From Cladosporium sp. IMV 00045 (Eukaryota > Ascomycota > Dothideomycetes > Cladosporiales > Cladosporiaceae), in the NCBI GenBank assembly GCA_001931905.2, contig MSJI02000937.1, positions 1-64,000 on the forward strand: a DNA stretch of 64,000 nt, given 5' to 3'. Made by a program: the position numbers and the translations under genes. Position 1 is the first letter of the stretch. Every line of letters starts with the position of its first letter. The notes below the pieces were generated by a model. It was not told the origin of the DNA, made no database searches, and saw only the letters and a program-made list of their open reading frames with translations. This document shows positions 12,401 through 23,858 of this stretch, in pieces.

Positions 12401-12869
12401 TGCTGATCGGTGACTTGGACTCTTACAATATCATTCAATTATTTTGTCCTTGTTGGACGCACTCGACTTGGATATATTCGACGAGAGAGAGAACAGTGAC
12501 AGAGAGGGCCGAGATATTGAAAGGAATTCAGCCTGTCAACTGGTGAGGAAGAAGATATTGGTAGATATATTCGTAATACTTGGCCTTTATCCCTTCAATC
12601 GTCTAGCGCGGCTTCTTGTCTTCTACACACGAAAAGTCTCTCTCTTTGGCGCATTCCGACTATCAACTCTACAGCGGGTGCGACTGCAAACTGCCCTGCG
12701 GTTTTTCACGACACAACAATTCGAAAATGTCTCTTACAAGACTGGAGTCCCGACCAATGTCGTCAAAGAAGAGGCGACTCGAATGAGTGACTGATCAAAA
12801 GATGTTTGGGGTGCGGGTGGCGCCGATGCCACACTTTTGCGTGGCAAATAACTACATACAGTACTGTAT
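9447..12869. other. Long gene-poor stretch between divergent genes
   Basis: About 3.4 kb between the leftward zinc-finger gene and the rightward histidine-kinase gene. It has short homopolymer and dinucleotide tracts, GT/GGT-rich stretches (9680-9780) and many alternating cytosine-rich segments. Open frames up to 190 codons (10575-11147) look compositional, Arg/Cys/Ser-rich and without motifs. I see no RNA gene. It probably holds long 5' leaders and distal regulatory sequence of the two regulators that flank it. Confidence 0.55.
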
Positions 12870-15800
12870 ATGAGCCACCACACCTTTACTGTACCACCAC
12901 AGTTCACCTCACCACCAGCCTCGTCTGGAGTGCCTAAGACATATTACATCGCCTCCCAGGGTCCCGTCGGCAGGGCACAAAATATACATGTCATTATGGG
13001 CGACGCCCTCGACACAGGCTTCTGTACCACAGAAGGCCGCTCCTGGGAGTCACGGATTCCTCACTCCGGCGAGTCCAAGCGCGAACAACAGTTCTACAGC
13101 TACTATGGCCCGTTCAGGCGAATGTCAAAATATGGGCCTGTCTTCTGCGACTTGCGAGATCCTCTCGCCAGGAAACAACACAAGCCCGTGTCATGCCCGG
13201 ACAAGACCTTGACGGCTCTCTGCCAGCTGGGCGCTCTGCGCATGAAAGCCAAACGCTGTCTGATCATCTTTTTCGACATCAACCATGCATATGTCATGGC
13301 TGAATCAACGTGCAGTCTCTCGCTCGAGCATGATAGTGTTCACGAGCCGGGGGATCAAATGTGGTGTAAGTCTCCCGTCGGCGCAGTCCAAAGGACATTG
13401 TCGAGTGTTGCTAGTTTCATCCTCGAGAATTTCATGCCGTCTAGCTACACTTTGTCATGCTCTTGATGCTGACTTCTTTTGCAGTGGGTCACTCTATAGT
13501 CCCTCGAGACGTCGCCTGTTGCGAAGTCACCGTCAACCTCCCTGCTTTCCCCGTCCATAATACTTCCACCACGGACTACTCGCAGAACGTCTTCGTAGTG
13601 AATGATCTTTCAAACCACCCGACATTGCACGCTAGACCTTACGTATCAGAGTGGCCGTATGGTCGCTCCTACGTTGGCGTGCCAATCACGACACCAGAGG
13701 GCGTAAACATCGGGGCTTACTGCGTTCTTGACGACAAGCCTCGCGAAGCCGTTTCCCAAACCGAACTCTTGTTCATGCGTGACATGTCTCAAACAGTCAT
13801 GTCACATCTCGAAACGGTTCGAGCTCTCTCAGAGCGATCGCAGAGAAACCAGCTCGTGACAGGCCTAGGCTCGTTTGTTCGAAATACCATGTACTCGAAG
13901 CCTCAGCGGCATCCTACCGGGACCATGCCTCGAGCCGATGGGACAGCGGATTCTCGAGCTAAGCGGCAATCTACGACCTCCGCACCCCTTACCGATGATA
14001 GCAGTGGTCCTCCCATACACACGTCCCTTCCTCGTGCACTCATTGACCCGGTCTCGGCACAAGACTTCTCATCTGCCACGGCAGACTACTTTGATCAGAC
14101 CGCGGTGGATCGCCAGAAATCTGAACAACTCACAGTGGATCCATCCAATAACAGCGAGCTTGGGAGTTCTCGGACTGACGACAGCGAGACGGTAAAGCAA
14201 AGCCGTGAAAATCGTCGTGGTCCCATGCTCACACCCAAATCCACCGGTACCACTTTAAGTGGCACAGCCCGCCCACCTCTTCCCACACACAATTCCGCTG
14301 ACCCGATTCGAAACACTTATCAACGCGCCGCCGAGACCTTGTGCCAATCCTTACAGATCGATGGCGTTGCGTTTCTCGATGCTTCCGTCGCGGTCTTTGG
14401 TGGCTTGGCTGAGGGTCTCGACTCTCCCGGAACCAGCAGTGCATGCGAAAGCGACGATTCGGCATCAGCGTACTCTTCTTCTGATAAAAAAGCTGCAAAG
14501 CCCCAGGTCCAGAGCGAGAAGGCTTGTTCGGTACTAGGCTGTGCACAGACTGTGCGCCAGGATGCAGACACTGGCCGGCCATCTACTGGCATCATAAGCG
14601 AGTCGGTGCTCAGAGGCCTTTTGCGACGCTACCCGGCCGGTAAGGTGTGGCTATATGATGAACACGGCTCGACTTACTCCGAAGACGGAGGTACCACCAC
14701 AGACACCACGGACACCTCAGACGACAGTCGTTCGGCGAGCAAAAGGGCTCGGAAAGCATCCCACTCTGACAGAACAAGCTCCTCGAGAAGGGAGCGGCGG
14801 AGTGACAGTGAAAGGTTACAGCTCGCATTCCCTGGGGCGCGATGTATCGCTATTCACGGGATCTACGACCATGTACGCAAGCGTTGGACCGCTGGAGGCT
14901 TGTTCTGGACGTGTAATCCTTTCCGCGTACTCACTCTGGAGACGGAGATGCATTTCATCAACACTTTTCGTGATATCATCGTCGCCGAAACCAAGCGTCT
15001 CGAAAGCGTTGGCTCCGACAAAGCCAAGTCGGACTTTATCTCGACCATATCTCACGAACTCCGCTCTCCTCTGCACGGCATATTAGGCAGTGTGGAGATT
15101 CTGTCGGATCTTGGCCTGGACACCACAGCGTCGAGATTGATAGAACAGATTGACTCCTGTGGCCACACACTGCTTCAGATCATCGATCATCTCCTCGAAT
15201 TTGCCAATCTGAAGGTCACAAAGCGCCAGAACAGGAGATCACAAAAAGGCCCAAAAGTTCGTCGCTCGATGTCCTCCAGCTTCGCGAAAGCCGCTGATCC
15301 GACCATAATGCATGCCGATATGACTCTGGACACAGCGACAGAAGAAGCTGTCGTCTCTGCTGCATATTCGTTTTACTACAACCAAAGCGACGATAACCGC
15401 ACCAATGTGCCCGTCATCTTAGACATCGATCACCATGCTGCTGCGACCTGGACCTCTGGTCTTCTTGTAGGGGGCTGGAAGCGCGTTTGCTTGAACATCG
15501 TCATGAATGCACTCAAGTACACGCCCGAGGGATTCGTGCGCGTGGAGTTAAGGCAGAAGCCCCGGCCTGGCTTCCGACGTCGTAATGATGTCGTGCTCAC
15601 TGTCTCCGACAGTGGTATCGGCATGTCTAAAGAGTTTCAGAAAACACATCTATTCCGCGACTTCTCTCAAGAGGACACTACGTCCAATGGTCTAGGGCTG
15701 GGCATGCACATGGTGTCACAGATGCTGACCGTGATGGGCGGCAAGATTGAAGTCAACAGTGCAACGGGCGGCACCGGTACGCGGGTCGTTGTCACCGTGC

Positions 15801-17404
15801 CTCACGACTCTGAAAAGACCACGAATGGAATGGCAGCAAGTGCGAATCAGTTCCCGGACACTACTAATCTCATCTCCACGGCGTGCAAAGACCTCACGGT
15901 CAGCGTTGTCGCTGAGTCAGTGTCCACACCAGCCAATCGCGAACTTATGCTTCAGCATACTGCCTCGAAAATGGCAATTGCTTCCATTGAGAAGAAATGC
16001 AGTTTCCTCGGCTTGAAAACTTATCACAGCTCATCGATTGATGCTTCCGCGTCTGCTGACATCCGACTGATTGCGGCGCTTGACGTGGACGCTTGCTTGC
16101 AATCGATGCATGACGAGATCAGAACAAATGCTCAAGCCAAGTTCGCGTCAACACTGGTTGTGTGTAACAACATCCCTGCGCAAAAGGAACTTGAAGGTCG
16201 ATGGCTCAACCATCCTCTCAGGAAAGTCGCAGTGCTCGAATCCGTCGCCTTGCCTTGCTCATTAAAGCAACTTATTCGAGCCCTCGAGTCCATTCTTCAG
16301 GCACGCGAACGCCTCGAGCATCCACCAGCACCTGTTTTGCAGTCAAACTCGGCGTCAAATGTCGCAACGCCTGCTGTCACCGACGACGTCCCGGGGAGGC
16401 TGACAGCCACGTGCGACTCCCAAAGCACCCAAACAGCGATGCCAAGTGCTCTCCCAACGCATCGCAACAATGAGATCCAAACATCTACGCCTACGACATT
16501 TGATCAAGCCATCGAGTCTGTCTTGCAGTCCAACAGACGCCTCGAGCAGCTGCTGACGGCTGCAATGCAACAAAACTCGATGCCAAATGGCACAAATGCT
16601 GCTAGCAATCACACAGCGCAGAGCACTATGCCCTCGCCCACTCTAGATACTCCCACAGTGGCATCACAAGAACACAACAGCGACACGCCAATAACAGGTG
16701 CTTCGTCGACAAGCCCAGACACTCAGTGCAGAGATTTTGCGGATTCCAACACCACATTCGCGGATGTTCCTGGCCGCAACTCTGCAAGCGAAATCTCTTT
16801 GCAGCACCGACCATCTGCTTCGACGAGACCTCCAACGTTCCTAGGAGATGATGAGAAGTCTACAACTTCACCAGAACCTTTGCCGCGCAGTCTCCCCGTC
16901 GCCACGCACGCCTCAAGCAGTGCTCCGACCCCCGGGCCTTCTCACACCGACGCTTTGACGCCCGCGGCCGCATCCAACGACCCAGTCCTGCTCATCGTAG
17001 ATGACAACCCAGTCAACCTGCAACTGCTCAAGATGTTCGCCCACAGAGCCGGCTACGCACACACGACAGCCGCCGACGGCGAGCAGGCGGTCAAAGCGTT
17101 CTGGTCCGCGCACGAAGCGTCGCGCCTCCCGCCGCCGCACGACGCCGAAATTGTCTCCCTCCCCAACGTCGTCCTCATGGACATCAACATGCCCATCATG
17201 GACGGCTACGAGGCCACGCAGCGCATCCGACACTACGAGAAGAAGCACGGCCTGCCGCCGTCGATGATCATCGCCGTCACGGCGCTGTACTCCGAAGCGG
17301 CGCACGTGGAAGCGTACGGGAGTGGGTTTGACTTGTTCTTGAGCAAGCCGGTCAGGTTGAAGGAGCTGGCTGGGATTATCAGAGATCGTCTGAAGGATTG
17401 GTGA
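12870..17404 (+). CDS. Hybrid sensor histidine kinase with N-terminal GAF domain
   Basis: Two exons, 12870-13365 and 13485-17404, 1471 residues. The 119-bp intron (GTAAGT, GCTGAC branch site, TTTTGCAG) lies inside the GAF domain (about 115-265), and splicing restores QMW-LGHSIVPRD. The phospho-acceptor region is SHELRSPLHG with His689. The HATPase domain (about 805-945) has the N box NALKYTP, DSGIGM and GLGLGMH. The C-terminal receiver has VDDN (acidic pair 1338-1339), LMDINMP with phospho-acceptor Asp1398, and SKP with Lys1453. The protein should autophosphorylate, pass phosphate to its own receiver and then to an Ypd1-type carrier. GAF-first kinases of this layout are common in moulds; the ligand is unknown. 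Residues about 966-1106 look like a second, degenerate receiver. A Ser/Thr-rich linker of about 230 residues follows. The first ~80 residues are the least certain part of the model. Confidence 0.92.
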
Positions 17405-17601
17405 ATCGGGTTTTTCGTGTTTTGAGATCAAGTGTGCTGGTCACGTTGAATCGTACAACAGAAAAGACATTTTGTGCATTCTCTATAAACCGAAAGTGGT
17501 CATTACTTTTCGTGGGACGTGAGCCGCTATTAAACACGACTCCGACGACTCCCATCTGCCCAGTGTCATTACCCTCTTCGACTTCATTAACACGTCTCAC
17601 A
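17405..17601. other. Short convergent 3' spacer
   Basis: The histidine-kinase stop (17402-17404) and the alpha-glucosidase stop (17604-17602, minus strand) face each other across 197 bp, so their 3' UTRs are likely to overlap. Confidence 0.7.
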
Positions 17602-20600
17602 TTACGCCCAGCTCAAAGTCCAATCCTGAGCCCAAGCACCCTTCTCAGTCAAGCTTTCCAAGCCCTTGATGCTTACCACCTTACTCGTGCTGTTGTAGTT
17701 GACATCCGCCGTACCGTTCAGCTGAGCACCGTTCAGAGTGACCTTGCTAGGAGCGCTCTGCACGCCGAGAATAGTGACGTTGGCAAGCCTGTTGCGATCC
17801 TCCCACAAGCCGCGTCCAGAAGCGTACAGCGAGCCGTTGGTAGCGGTGAAATCGACCTGTAGCGTGGCGTTGGGCTTGATGCTCTCGCCGTCGTCGACGT
17901 AGAGTTGTCCGCTCGCCGCGCCGTCGGCGTCCAGAGCCGCGATCAGCGACCACGAGCTGTTGCGCGACTCGGCAGTGGTGTACAGCGCATCCTGCTGCGG
18001 CAGAACGGCGCCGCCGCGGATGTAGACGGGGATGTGGCCGAGGGGCGCGTCGATGGTGTGGTTGACGCCGGGCTGCGCGTCGAAGGCCGCCTGCGAGTAC
18101 CAGTCGTACCACTTCTCGCCGTCGCCGACGCCGGGGAAGATGCCGCCGCGGCTGGTGAGGCCTTGGCCGAGAACGGGGGTGATGAGGAGGTTGGGGCCGA
18201 GGAGGAATTGGTTGTCGATGGCGGCGAGGGAGGGGTCGTTGGGGAATTCCCAGCTCAGAGCGCGCATGACCGTGCTGCCGGTGGTGTGGGAGAGGTGGAA
18301 GAGAGTGTACATGTAGGGAAGGAGGGAGTAGCGGATGGTCATGGCCTTCTTGGAGGCCTCGGCGACGGATTCCCAGACGTAGGCTTCTTGCGAGTTGGCG
18401 GAAAGGGTGTTGTGGTTGCGGTAGAAGGGGAAGAAAGCAGAGAGCTGGGAGAGTGGTTAGTTTAGATTCTAAGTTGATGATTAGGGATTTCCGAGCACTC
18501 ACCTGCATCCATCTGTTGCACAGCTCTTCGTCGGAGTTACCGTTGAAACCGCAAGTATCGACGCCGAACATGGGGACACCAAAGAGAGCGAAGTTGAGAG
18601 CCTGAGAGATGCTGAAGTACATGTAGGCGAAGAGACTGGTGTTGTCACCACCCCAGTGGCCTGCCCACTTGCCTGATCCGGCGAAGGTTGAGCGACCAAT
18701 AATGAACGGACGCTTGCCAGGAAAGACCTCAAGTAGTGCCTGGTAGGTCGCGTTGAGGATCTGGTGACCGAAGAGGTTGTGCACATCATACTCCTCGACG
18801 CCGTCTGCGTGAGTGGCATTAGGGCTGACAGCGTGTACAGCAAGATCTCCATTGATGTTGTTGATCACGTAAGGTGGCTGGTTAACGTTGCGCACACCCG
18901 GTGTGACGGAGGACGTGAAATAGGGGACCGTCTCGGTGGCAGTGGGTGTTGCGGATGCTACGCTTGAAGCTTGAGAAGCCGAAAGTGACGATGCCTCAGC
19001 GGCCTCAGTGCTGTTGGTCAAGTTGAAACCCTCGGGGTAAGTGAAGATCTGGCTGCCAGGCTCACCAGGAAGTCCGAAGGGAGGGTGAACAGGGTTGTGA
19101 GAGAGGTTTCCAGTACCGCAAGAACCAATGCAGAAAGAGCTAGCTTCGGACATATCAATCCAGATACCAGACCATTTGCTGACTTTGTAGTGAGCGAGCA
19201 TTGAGTCGGTCCACCACTTGACAGCTTCAGAGGAGTGCCAATCCGGGAAAACAGTGTAGCCAGGCCAGACAGAGCCAATGTACTCCGAGCCGTCAGGGTT
19301 CTTGAGGAATACATCGCGGTCGCTGCCATCGGTGTAAATGCTGTAGTTGTCGCTGGCATTGTTAGGGTTGGGAATGTAGATGGCACTGTCGACAATTGGG
19401 ATATAGTGTTGTCCGTTTGCCTCAAGCATGTCGAAGAAATCCTTGCCTTCCTCAACACCGAACGTATTCGGGTCTTGAGTGAAATCGCGGTATTGGAACA
19501 TGTCTGATGCACATTTAGCACTTTTTCAATTCATCGACAAAGGGGCGCACTTACAGTCAATATCATGCCAGATAGTCTCCAGAGGAATGCCAAACTTGCG
19601 GTAGTTGTTGACAACATCTGTAGTCTCGCTCCAGTTGTGGTAACCCCAGCGGCATTGGTGGAAACCAAAGCCCCAGTAGGACTGCATCGCAGGCAAGCCA
19701 GTGACGCCGGTCTGGTATTGCTTTGTGACCTCCTCTTGAGTCGGACCGTCGAAGAAGTACAGATCAATGCTGCCACCCAGGGCACGCCAGGTCAGGTTCG
19801 TCGGAAGCATGAGAGCTTCCATGGCGTGAGCATTGCGCTGGTAGACACCGTGGCTGCGACCAACGTAGTCGCCCTTGGCGCTGGCATTTTGAGATGTCAC
19901 GAGGGTGTGCTCCCCGGTCTCCTGGTCGACCTCGTAGTATCTGGTGTCGAGATAGAATGGGTGGTTGCCATAGATGTTGCCTGCCATTTGTCAGTTGGAT
20001 TCGTAATAGGTCGTTGAAAGCAAAACAAACCATCAATAGGGTCACCTGCATCGGCGGCGTAAAAGGTAGCAGTAAAGTTGTTGTTCAAGCGCAGTCCGTG
20101 GATTCTCTCGCCCATACCGTACAGGTTGTAGTTCTCGGGCAGCTGAGTGACGAACTCAATGAACTGGTTCTCATAAACCAAGACACTGCCTCTAGTATCG
20201 TAGAGCACGTCACCGGTCGACTTGCGGACGACAGTGAACGAAAAGCTAGGGTCGTTGCTCCAGCTGAACTGAAGATCAATGTCTTCAGTTTCAGGCTCTG
20301 GCACGCCTTGCTGAGGCAAATCAACAAGATCGGGAGACAAGACATAGTGGGTGATGTTGGAGCTATCCAGATGAGCCGGCTTGATGTTGACGTTCAAACG
20401 GTGTGCGTCTTGGACGTTGACAGTCAAGTTCAAGGTCTCAATGTCGGTTCCGTAGACGTTGCACTGCATTTACTTAGTATCTGTGTACTCTCACACAATC
20501 GATTCGGGTACCTACAGGTGCGCCTGCCAGATTCAACATCGCGGTGAAACCGGTGGATGTCTTCTCGACCTCGGTAGCGGTGTATCCAGGACACACATCC

Positions 20601-20848
20601 TGAGCTTTTACAGCGTTCGGATCCTGTACATTTGGCTGCAGATTGGGTCCAATGTCCGCAGCAGCCGGAACGGTGAAAGCATTGCTGAACGTGGTAGCTG
20701 TGCCGTCAATTGTCGCCGTGATCACGCTGTCTGTTGTAGGGCTTCCTGATGATGCGGCGCTGGCATCTGATGAAGCATTCTGGGATGCCACCAGCGCCGA
20801 AGACGCCAGCGCCAACAGAGCGCTCTTCATTGATCCAATGCGAGCCAT
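17602..20848 (-). CDS. GH31 alpha-glucosidase, secreted
   Basis: Five exons on the minus strand: 20848-20516, 20463-20031, 19980-19555, 19503-18503 and 18444-17602, 900 residues; introns are 50-58 bp and all GT-AG. The chosen start MARIGSMKSALLALASSALVASQNA gives a signal peptide. Family marks in order are NLYGMGERIHGL, the QSYWGFGFHQCRWGY block, IWIDMSEASSFC with nucleophile Asp near 403, and HWGGDNTS with the likely acid/base Asp. The C-terminal beta-sandwich follows. Length and order match extracellular fungal alpha-glucosidases that release glucose from maltose, starch ends and related alpha-glucans. A Ser/Ala/Thr-rich insertion sits between PEGFNLTN and PYFTSS. The frame stays open upstream to an ATG at 21064 that would add 72 residues with a hydrophobic segment; this is treated as leader but could encode a membrane-anchored form. 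Confidence 0.95.
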
Positions 20849-21942
20849 GACGGGCGAACCTGTCTGGTCGAAAAATTGATACTTCGATTCTTGCTCGGTA
20901 GTCGCTTCAGACCGGGCAGGAGTTTGAGAAATGCCGGCCAACGCGCAAAGAACGAGGAAAGTGGAATACAACAAGAAAACAACGACCAAAGCACGAACAC
21001 ACCGTCTGCGACCATCTTTATACCATCTTCCGGCCATTGGAGCGGAATTGCTCGCCTCAACCAAAAAGAAGTGATCAGCGCGAAAAGTGCCGTCAGTAAT
21101 GCTACCGCCGCCGTTCGATCCGTACGTCAGGCATGCACGATAGTGTTTGGACCCATCCGTGACGACCCCGCAAAGTGGAGATGAGGAGAAGAAGGGGAGG
21201 AACAGACGGACAGGACCGCAAGCCTAAGCTTCTAATAACACGCGAATGGGCACCGGCTTGGTGAGCTTGGGCGTGCGACCGTGGGTGAGCGACAAAGGGA
21301 CCATGTGGCGTGACAAAGTCTAGTTGTGGGACAAGGTGTGGATGACGCGCTGACTGGAAGGCGGCTCAGTTGTGGATTATTGCGAGAAAAGGCCCGAGAA
21401 GGGTTCGCTTGATATCAAGCAGTTGGACACTCGTATCTTGGATGAAGTCGACGTTGAGTTCGCGCTTGAAGCTTGGTCTTATGCTTAGATGGAGGGCGCT
21501 ATGATGGGCGTAGTTGAGGATCTGCAAGACATTCTCCACACGGGGTTTTTGTCGGCGGTGTTTGTGTCGCTTAATCTCTCGGTGGAAACGCTCGACCTTG
21601 CATCGACAAAGTATCCGCAGCGGCATGCACGTGGATAGTATTTGGGTATTGATAAAGGGCAAAGTGCGCCGTGCACAGCGGTCTGGTGAATGAAGTTTAT
21701 GAAAAGTCAGCCCTCAGTGGATTTTTGCTGGTATTAGTATTACACTATTGACGCTGTCAAACATTCCAACGCCGTTAATATCGACTGTCTTTGCTCATAG
21801 GCAAAGCGATGCGTGTGCTGGTAAAGCGAGTGTGAACTCTAGGTAGGCCTGCCCATATGCTATGCAAAGCATGTCAAAACACCTAAACGCCTCGCTCGCT
21901 CAGGATACCCAAGAAAACCATGTTACATAAGAAAAGATCCAA
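20849..21942. other. Promoter of GH31 gene and 3' flank of Rab4-like gene
   Basis: About 1.1 kb between two leftward genes. The part next to the alpha-glucosidase contains an in-frame upstream extension (see findings). A 98-codon minus-strand frame at 21662-21366 has no motif. Nothing else is recognisable. Confidence 0.55.
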
Positions 21943-22887
21943 TCAGCAGCACCGACTTCGACTCTTTGGCCGACCGACCTTGAAGACGTCCGCCCAGTCT
22001 CCTCCCCCTCCTCCATGTCTTCTTCGCTTGCGCACAGAATTATACCCCTCGGAAGTGAGTCCGGATCTAATGCTCGAGCCATCGTCGTACCGGTAGTAGT
22101 CTGCGTCTCCGTACTGTATTCCGCTTCTTGGGTCGTCTGGATCAATCTCTCCAAGTTCGATCTTCGTAAGGATCGTTCGTGCGAGCTTGTTGAAGACCTC
22201 ATCAATTCCCTCGCCTGTCAGAGCGCTGACCTCCACACACGTAGGAATTCTGTTCTGCGAGGCCCATTCCGAAGCAGTGGATGTAGGTACCGTTCGCCCT
22301 GCTTCGGAGACAGTAGCTCGTTGCTGGGATCCAAGATTGGGTATAAAGGTACTCGAGGCTTTCGAGTGAAGGCTGCCGGGTTCATCGAGGAGATTGGGTG
22401 GAGGATTTGAGTCTGCAACGTCGACTTTGTTGCCGGCCAGTAAGACTGTAAGATGCGGACTAGCCAGAGCTCTCGCATCGTTGAGGAAAGTAGGGAGTTC
22501 TTGGAACGATTTATGGCTGCTGACATCGTAGATCAAGATCGCACCAGCAGCACCTCGATAGTAGCTCCTGCTTACGCTCCTGAACCGCTCCGTGCCCGCT
22601 GTATCCCATAGTTGTAGCTTGATCCTCCTCCTTCGACCCTGCGTGCCAACCTTGACAATCTTGCTTGCAAACTCCACGCCGATAGTCTGGCTCGAGAGCA
22701 CCCTCCATTCATCCTTCACGAAGCGGTGTAAGACGCAGGACTTGCCCGTACCAGACGGTCCGAGTAGAATGACTTTTGCTAGGTAATCGTACATGGAGCC
22801 CATCTCCTGTCCATCCTCGTAACCAGATCCATCATGGTCAGCACCAGAGCGCGAAGAAGCGGAAGAGGCGGTTCGATTGCGAGGCAT
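21943..22887 (-). CDS. Rab4-like small GTPase
   Basis: Single exon, 314 residues. The P-loop is GPSGTGKS (43-50), the switch I region is QTIGVEF, and the nucleotide-specificity motifs are NKVD (153-156) and SAL (221-223). The segments SRSYYRGAAGA and LDARALAS-like helix, and SGIQYGDA near the C-terminus, point to Rab4 rather than other Rabs; Rab4 acts in recycling from early endosomes. The C-terminus ends in CC, a double geranylgeranylation site. Oddities are an N-terminal Ser/Asp-rich extension of about 30 residues, an insertion of about 50 residues between NKVD and SAL, a basic C-terminal tail, and Thr99 where nearly all Rabs have the catalytic Gln (DTAGTE instead of DTAGQE). The alternative start MGSMYDYL at residue 29 would resemble animal Rab4 length better. 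Confidence 0.9.
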   Translation of the reverse strand: MPRNRTASSASSRSGADHDGSGYEDGQEMGSMYDYLAKVILLGPSGTGKSCVLHRFVKDEWRVLSSQTIGVEFASKIVKVGTQGRRRRIKLQLWDTAGTERFRSVSRSYYRGAAGAILIYDVSSHKSFQELPTFLNDARALASPHLTVLLAGNKVDVADSNPPPNLLDEPGSLHSKASSTFIPNLGSQQRATVSEAGRTVPTSTASEWASQNRIPTCVEVSALTGEGIDEVFNKLARTILTKIELGEIDPDDPRSGIQYGDADYYRYDDGSSIRSGLTSEGYNSVRKRRRHGGGGGDWADVFKVGRPKSRSRCC

Positions 22888-23289
22888 GGTCGAGGGAATG
22901 GCGGGTGTTTACTGAGTGAGCGCTTGCCGCGCCTAGGATCGAATGCTGGTGAAGGACATTCTGTTTCTCAAGCCAGGGCCTTGGTCGGCGTACAACAGGG
23001 GATATGCATCGATTAATCAAACAAAGCACGGGTTAGGCTGCGTTACATGTGCATCTTTAGCGGGAAGCATGGCCGTCACGCGGCGTGCGCATCCTCAGAC
23101 TGCCCGTCTGCAAGGTGCACCTGCCGTGGGCTGCTTAGCCCTTAGCGATGATGAGCTTGCGATAAGCAAGCCTGAGGCACTCCATGAAGACAGCTTCAGT
23201 CCGACCTCAGGGCAGCCAGCTCCACCTACCTTTTTGTACGGCGGACCAAACCCATCAATACCACAAGCACGGCAAAAAATAACGCCACT
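22888..23289. promoter_or_regulatory. Divergent promoter region, Rab4-like and Clr5 genes
   Basis: 402 bp between two start codons pointing away from each other. It must contain both core promoters unless transcripts overlap. No named binding site is claimed. Confidence 0.5.
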
Positions 23290-23822
23290 ATGCCACGACA
23301 CAAGAAGTACGACTGGTCCGACAAGAGAGATGTCTGCTACAAGCTATACATCGAGGAACAACGGTCGATGCGAGAGGTCTTCACATATTTCAGCGAAGCC
23401 TTAGGTGTTCCCGAAGAAAACCTGCCATCGTATGTATTACTTTACCGTTCATGATTAAAGATCATGAGCGACGAGATGGGAAGTATCGAGAGCAAGCAAA
23501 ATCGATAACCATCCTCCAGAAAGCAATCGTTCACTCGCCAGTTCCGAGAATGGGGATTTCCTTCCCGCTGGGAAAAAACTCCCGCAGAGGAGGAAGCGCG
23601 GATTGTCGAGCGCATAAAGCAGCTATGGGAACAGAACCTGGGTAACGCTGAGATTACCGAGATCTTGCGAGACGAAGGATGGGACATTCCCGATGAGAAA
23701 GTCGGCAAGCTCAGGCGTAAGCATAGACTTGTGCTCAGGGCGAAGCACAACTATCAGGACTTGGAATCGCCAGCGACGACGAACGAACAGAGCAACATGG
23801 CGGTCCCGGTATCTCAACCACC

Positions 23823-23858
<36 letters not shown>

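Noticed and set aside
12444..12794. 116-codon plus-strand frame just upstream of the histidine kinase
   Set aside because: No ATG start and no motif; likely leader sequence.
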